Positions 63,984 through 64,000 of a DNA stretch of 64,000 nt are shown here, piece after piece. Location: positions 1 through 64,000 of the forward strand of contig CAZSDK010000015.1 in NCBI GenBank assembly GCA_964605655.1, read 5' to 3'. The notes under the pieces are model-generated. The model was not told where the DNA came from. It saw only the letters and a program-made list of their open reading frames with translations, and did not search any database. The position numbers and the translations under genes were made by a program. The stretch is from JAKLIX01 sp964605655 (GTDB lineage Bacteria > Bacteroidota > Bacteroidia > Bacteroidales > CAIXZF01). Positions within the stretch are counted from its first letter, which is position 1, and the number at the start of each line of letters is the position of its first letter.

Positions 63984-64000
63984 CACCTTATCTTAAGTGA

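Overview
The window is chromosomal DNA of a member of the Bacteroidota, most likely class Bacteroidia, and probably an environmental or metagenome-assembled genome because a 100-N scaffold gap lies near the right edge. The evidence is: several secreted proteins with type IX secretion (T9SS) C-terminal sorting domains; a PorP/SprF-type protein; GWxTD, FadL-like and TonB-dependent outer-membrane proteins; fused or paired genes typical of the phylum (pyrB-pyrI, LeuC-LeuD fusion, GlcD-GlcF fusion); and repeated promoters of the Bacteroidota form TTTG - 18 to 20 nt - TAnnTTTG upstream of tRNAs and genes. No phage, insertion sequence, CRISPR array or rRNA was seen.

Layout. 1-4.2 kb: 3' part of a giant repeat-containing T9SS cargo protein, open at the left edge. 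4.2-10.5 kb: argS (minus), a cyclic-2,3-diphosphoglycerate-synthetase-like GTPase, pyrB-pyrI, a bleomycin-hydrolase-like cysteine peptidase and tRNA-Ser(UGA). 10.7-14.7 kb: a GWxTD protein, a lipid A-type acyltransferase overlapping a family 2 glycosyltransferase, and aroQ. 14.7-22.4 kb: a TPP riboswitch in front of a TonB-dependent receptor, smpB, a FadL-like porin with an SGNH-like lipoprotein, ung, a very short lipoprotein and an outer-membrane protein. 22.6-33.2 kb: a T9SS beta-propeller protein, an RsbW-like kinase with a STAS antagonist, a membrane-anchored unknown, a giant metallopeptidase/propeller/barrel protein, a PrsW-like protease, guaD and a radical SAM enzyme. 33.3-40.4 kb: a T9SS type-B cargo, a PorP-OmpA fusion and a second giant secreted protein that carries the same Cys-containing repeat module as the first gene. 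40.4-45.3 kb: two unrelated CDF metal transporters, a TPR protein, two copies of an 81-bp dispersed repeat, and tRNA-Arg(ACG) with a nearby copy of its 3' end. 45.2-48.2 kb: a heptamer array running into floA, then nfeD, clpS, a CoA-pyrophosphatase-like Nudix gene and an OsmC protein. 48.2-51.6 kb: a cobalamin riboswitch driving a BtuB-like receptor and a BtuG-like surface lipoprotein. 51.7-61.1 kb: a secreted basic peptide, a serine-hydrolase lipoprotein, then a minus-strand run: lplA, DUF1338, FAD/Fe-S oxidase, aconitase-family enzyme, MORN-like protein and thioesterase. 61.2-64 kb: a DUF711 protein, an NHL-repeat T9SS cargo and a repeat-flanked assembly gap.

How the parts fit. Two vitamin-uptake loci, for thiamine (TPP riboswitch) and B12 (cobalamin riboswitch), use riboswitch-controlled TonB receptors. 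Five secreted proteins carry recognisable or probable T9SS sorting regions, and the PorP-OmpA fusion is probably part of, or an accessory to, that system. The DUF1338 and FAD/Fe-S oxidase genes could form a 2-oxoadipate to D-2-hydroxyglutarate to 2-oxoglutarate route, which is the most interesting metabolic hypothesis here. Most of the window looks like ordinary core genome. I did not find a clearly new defence or mobile system.
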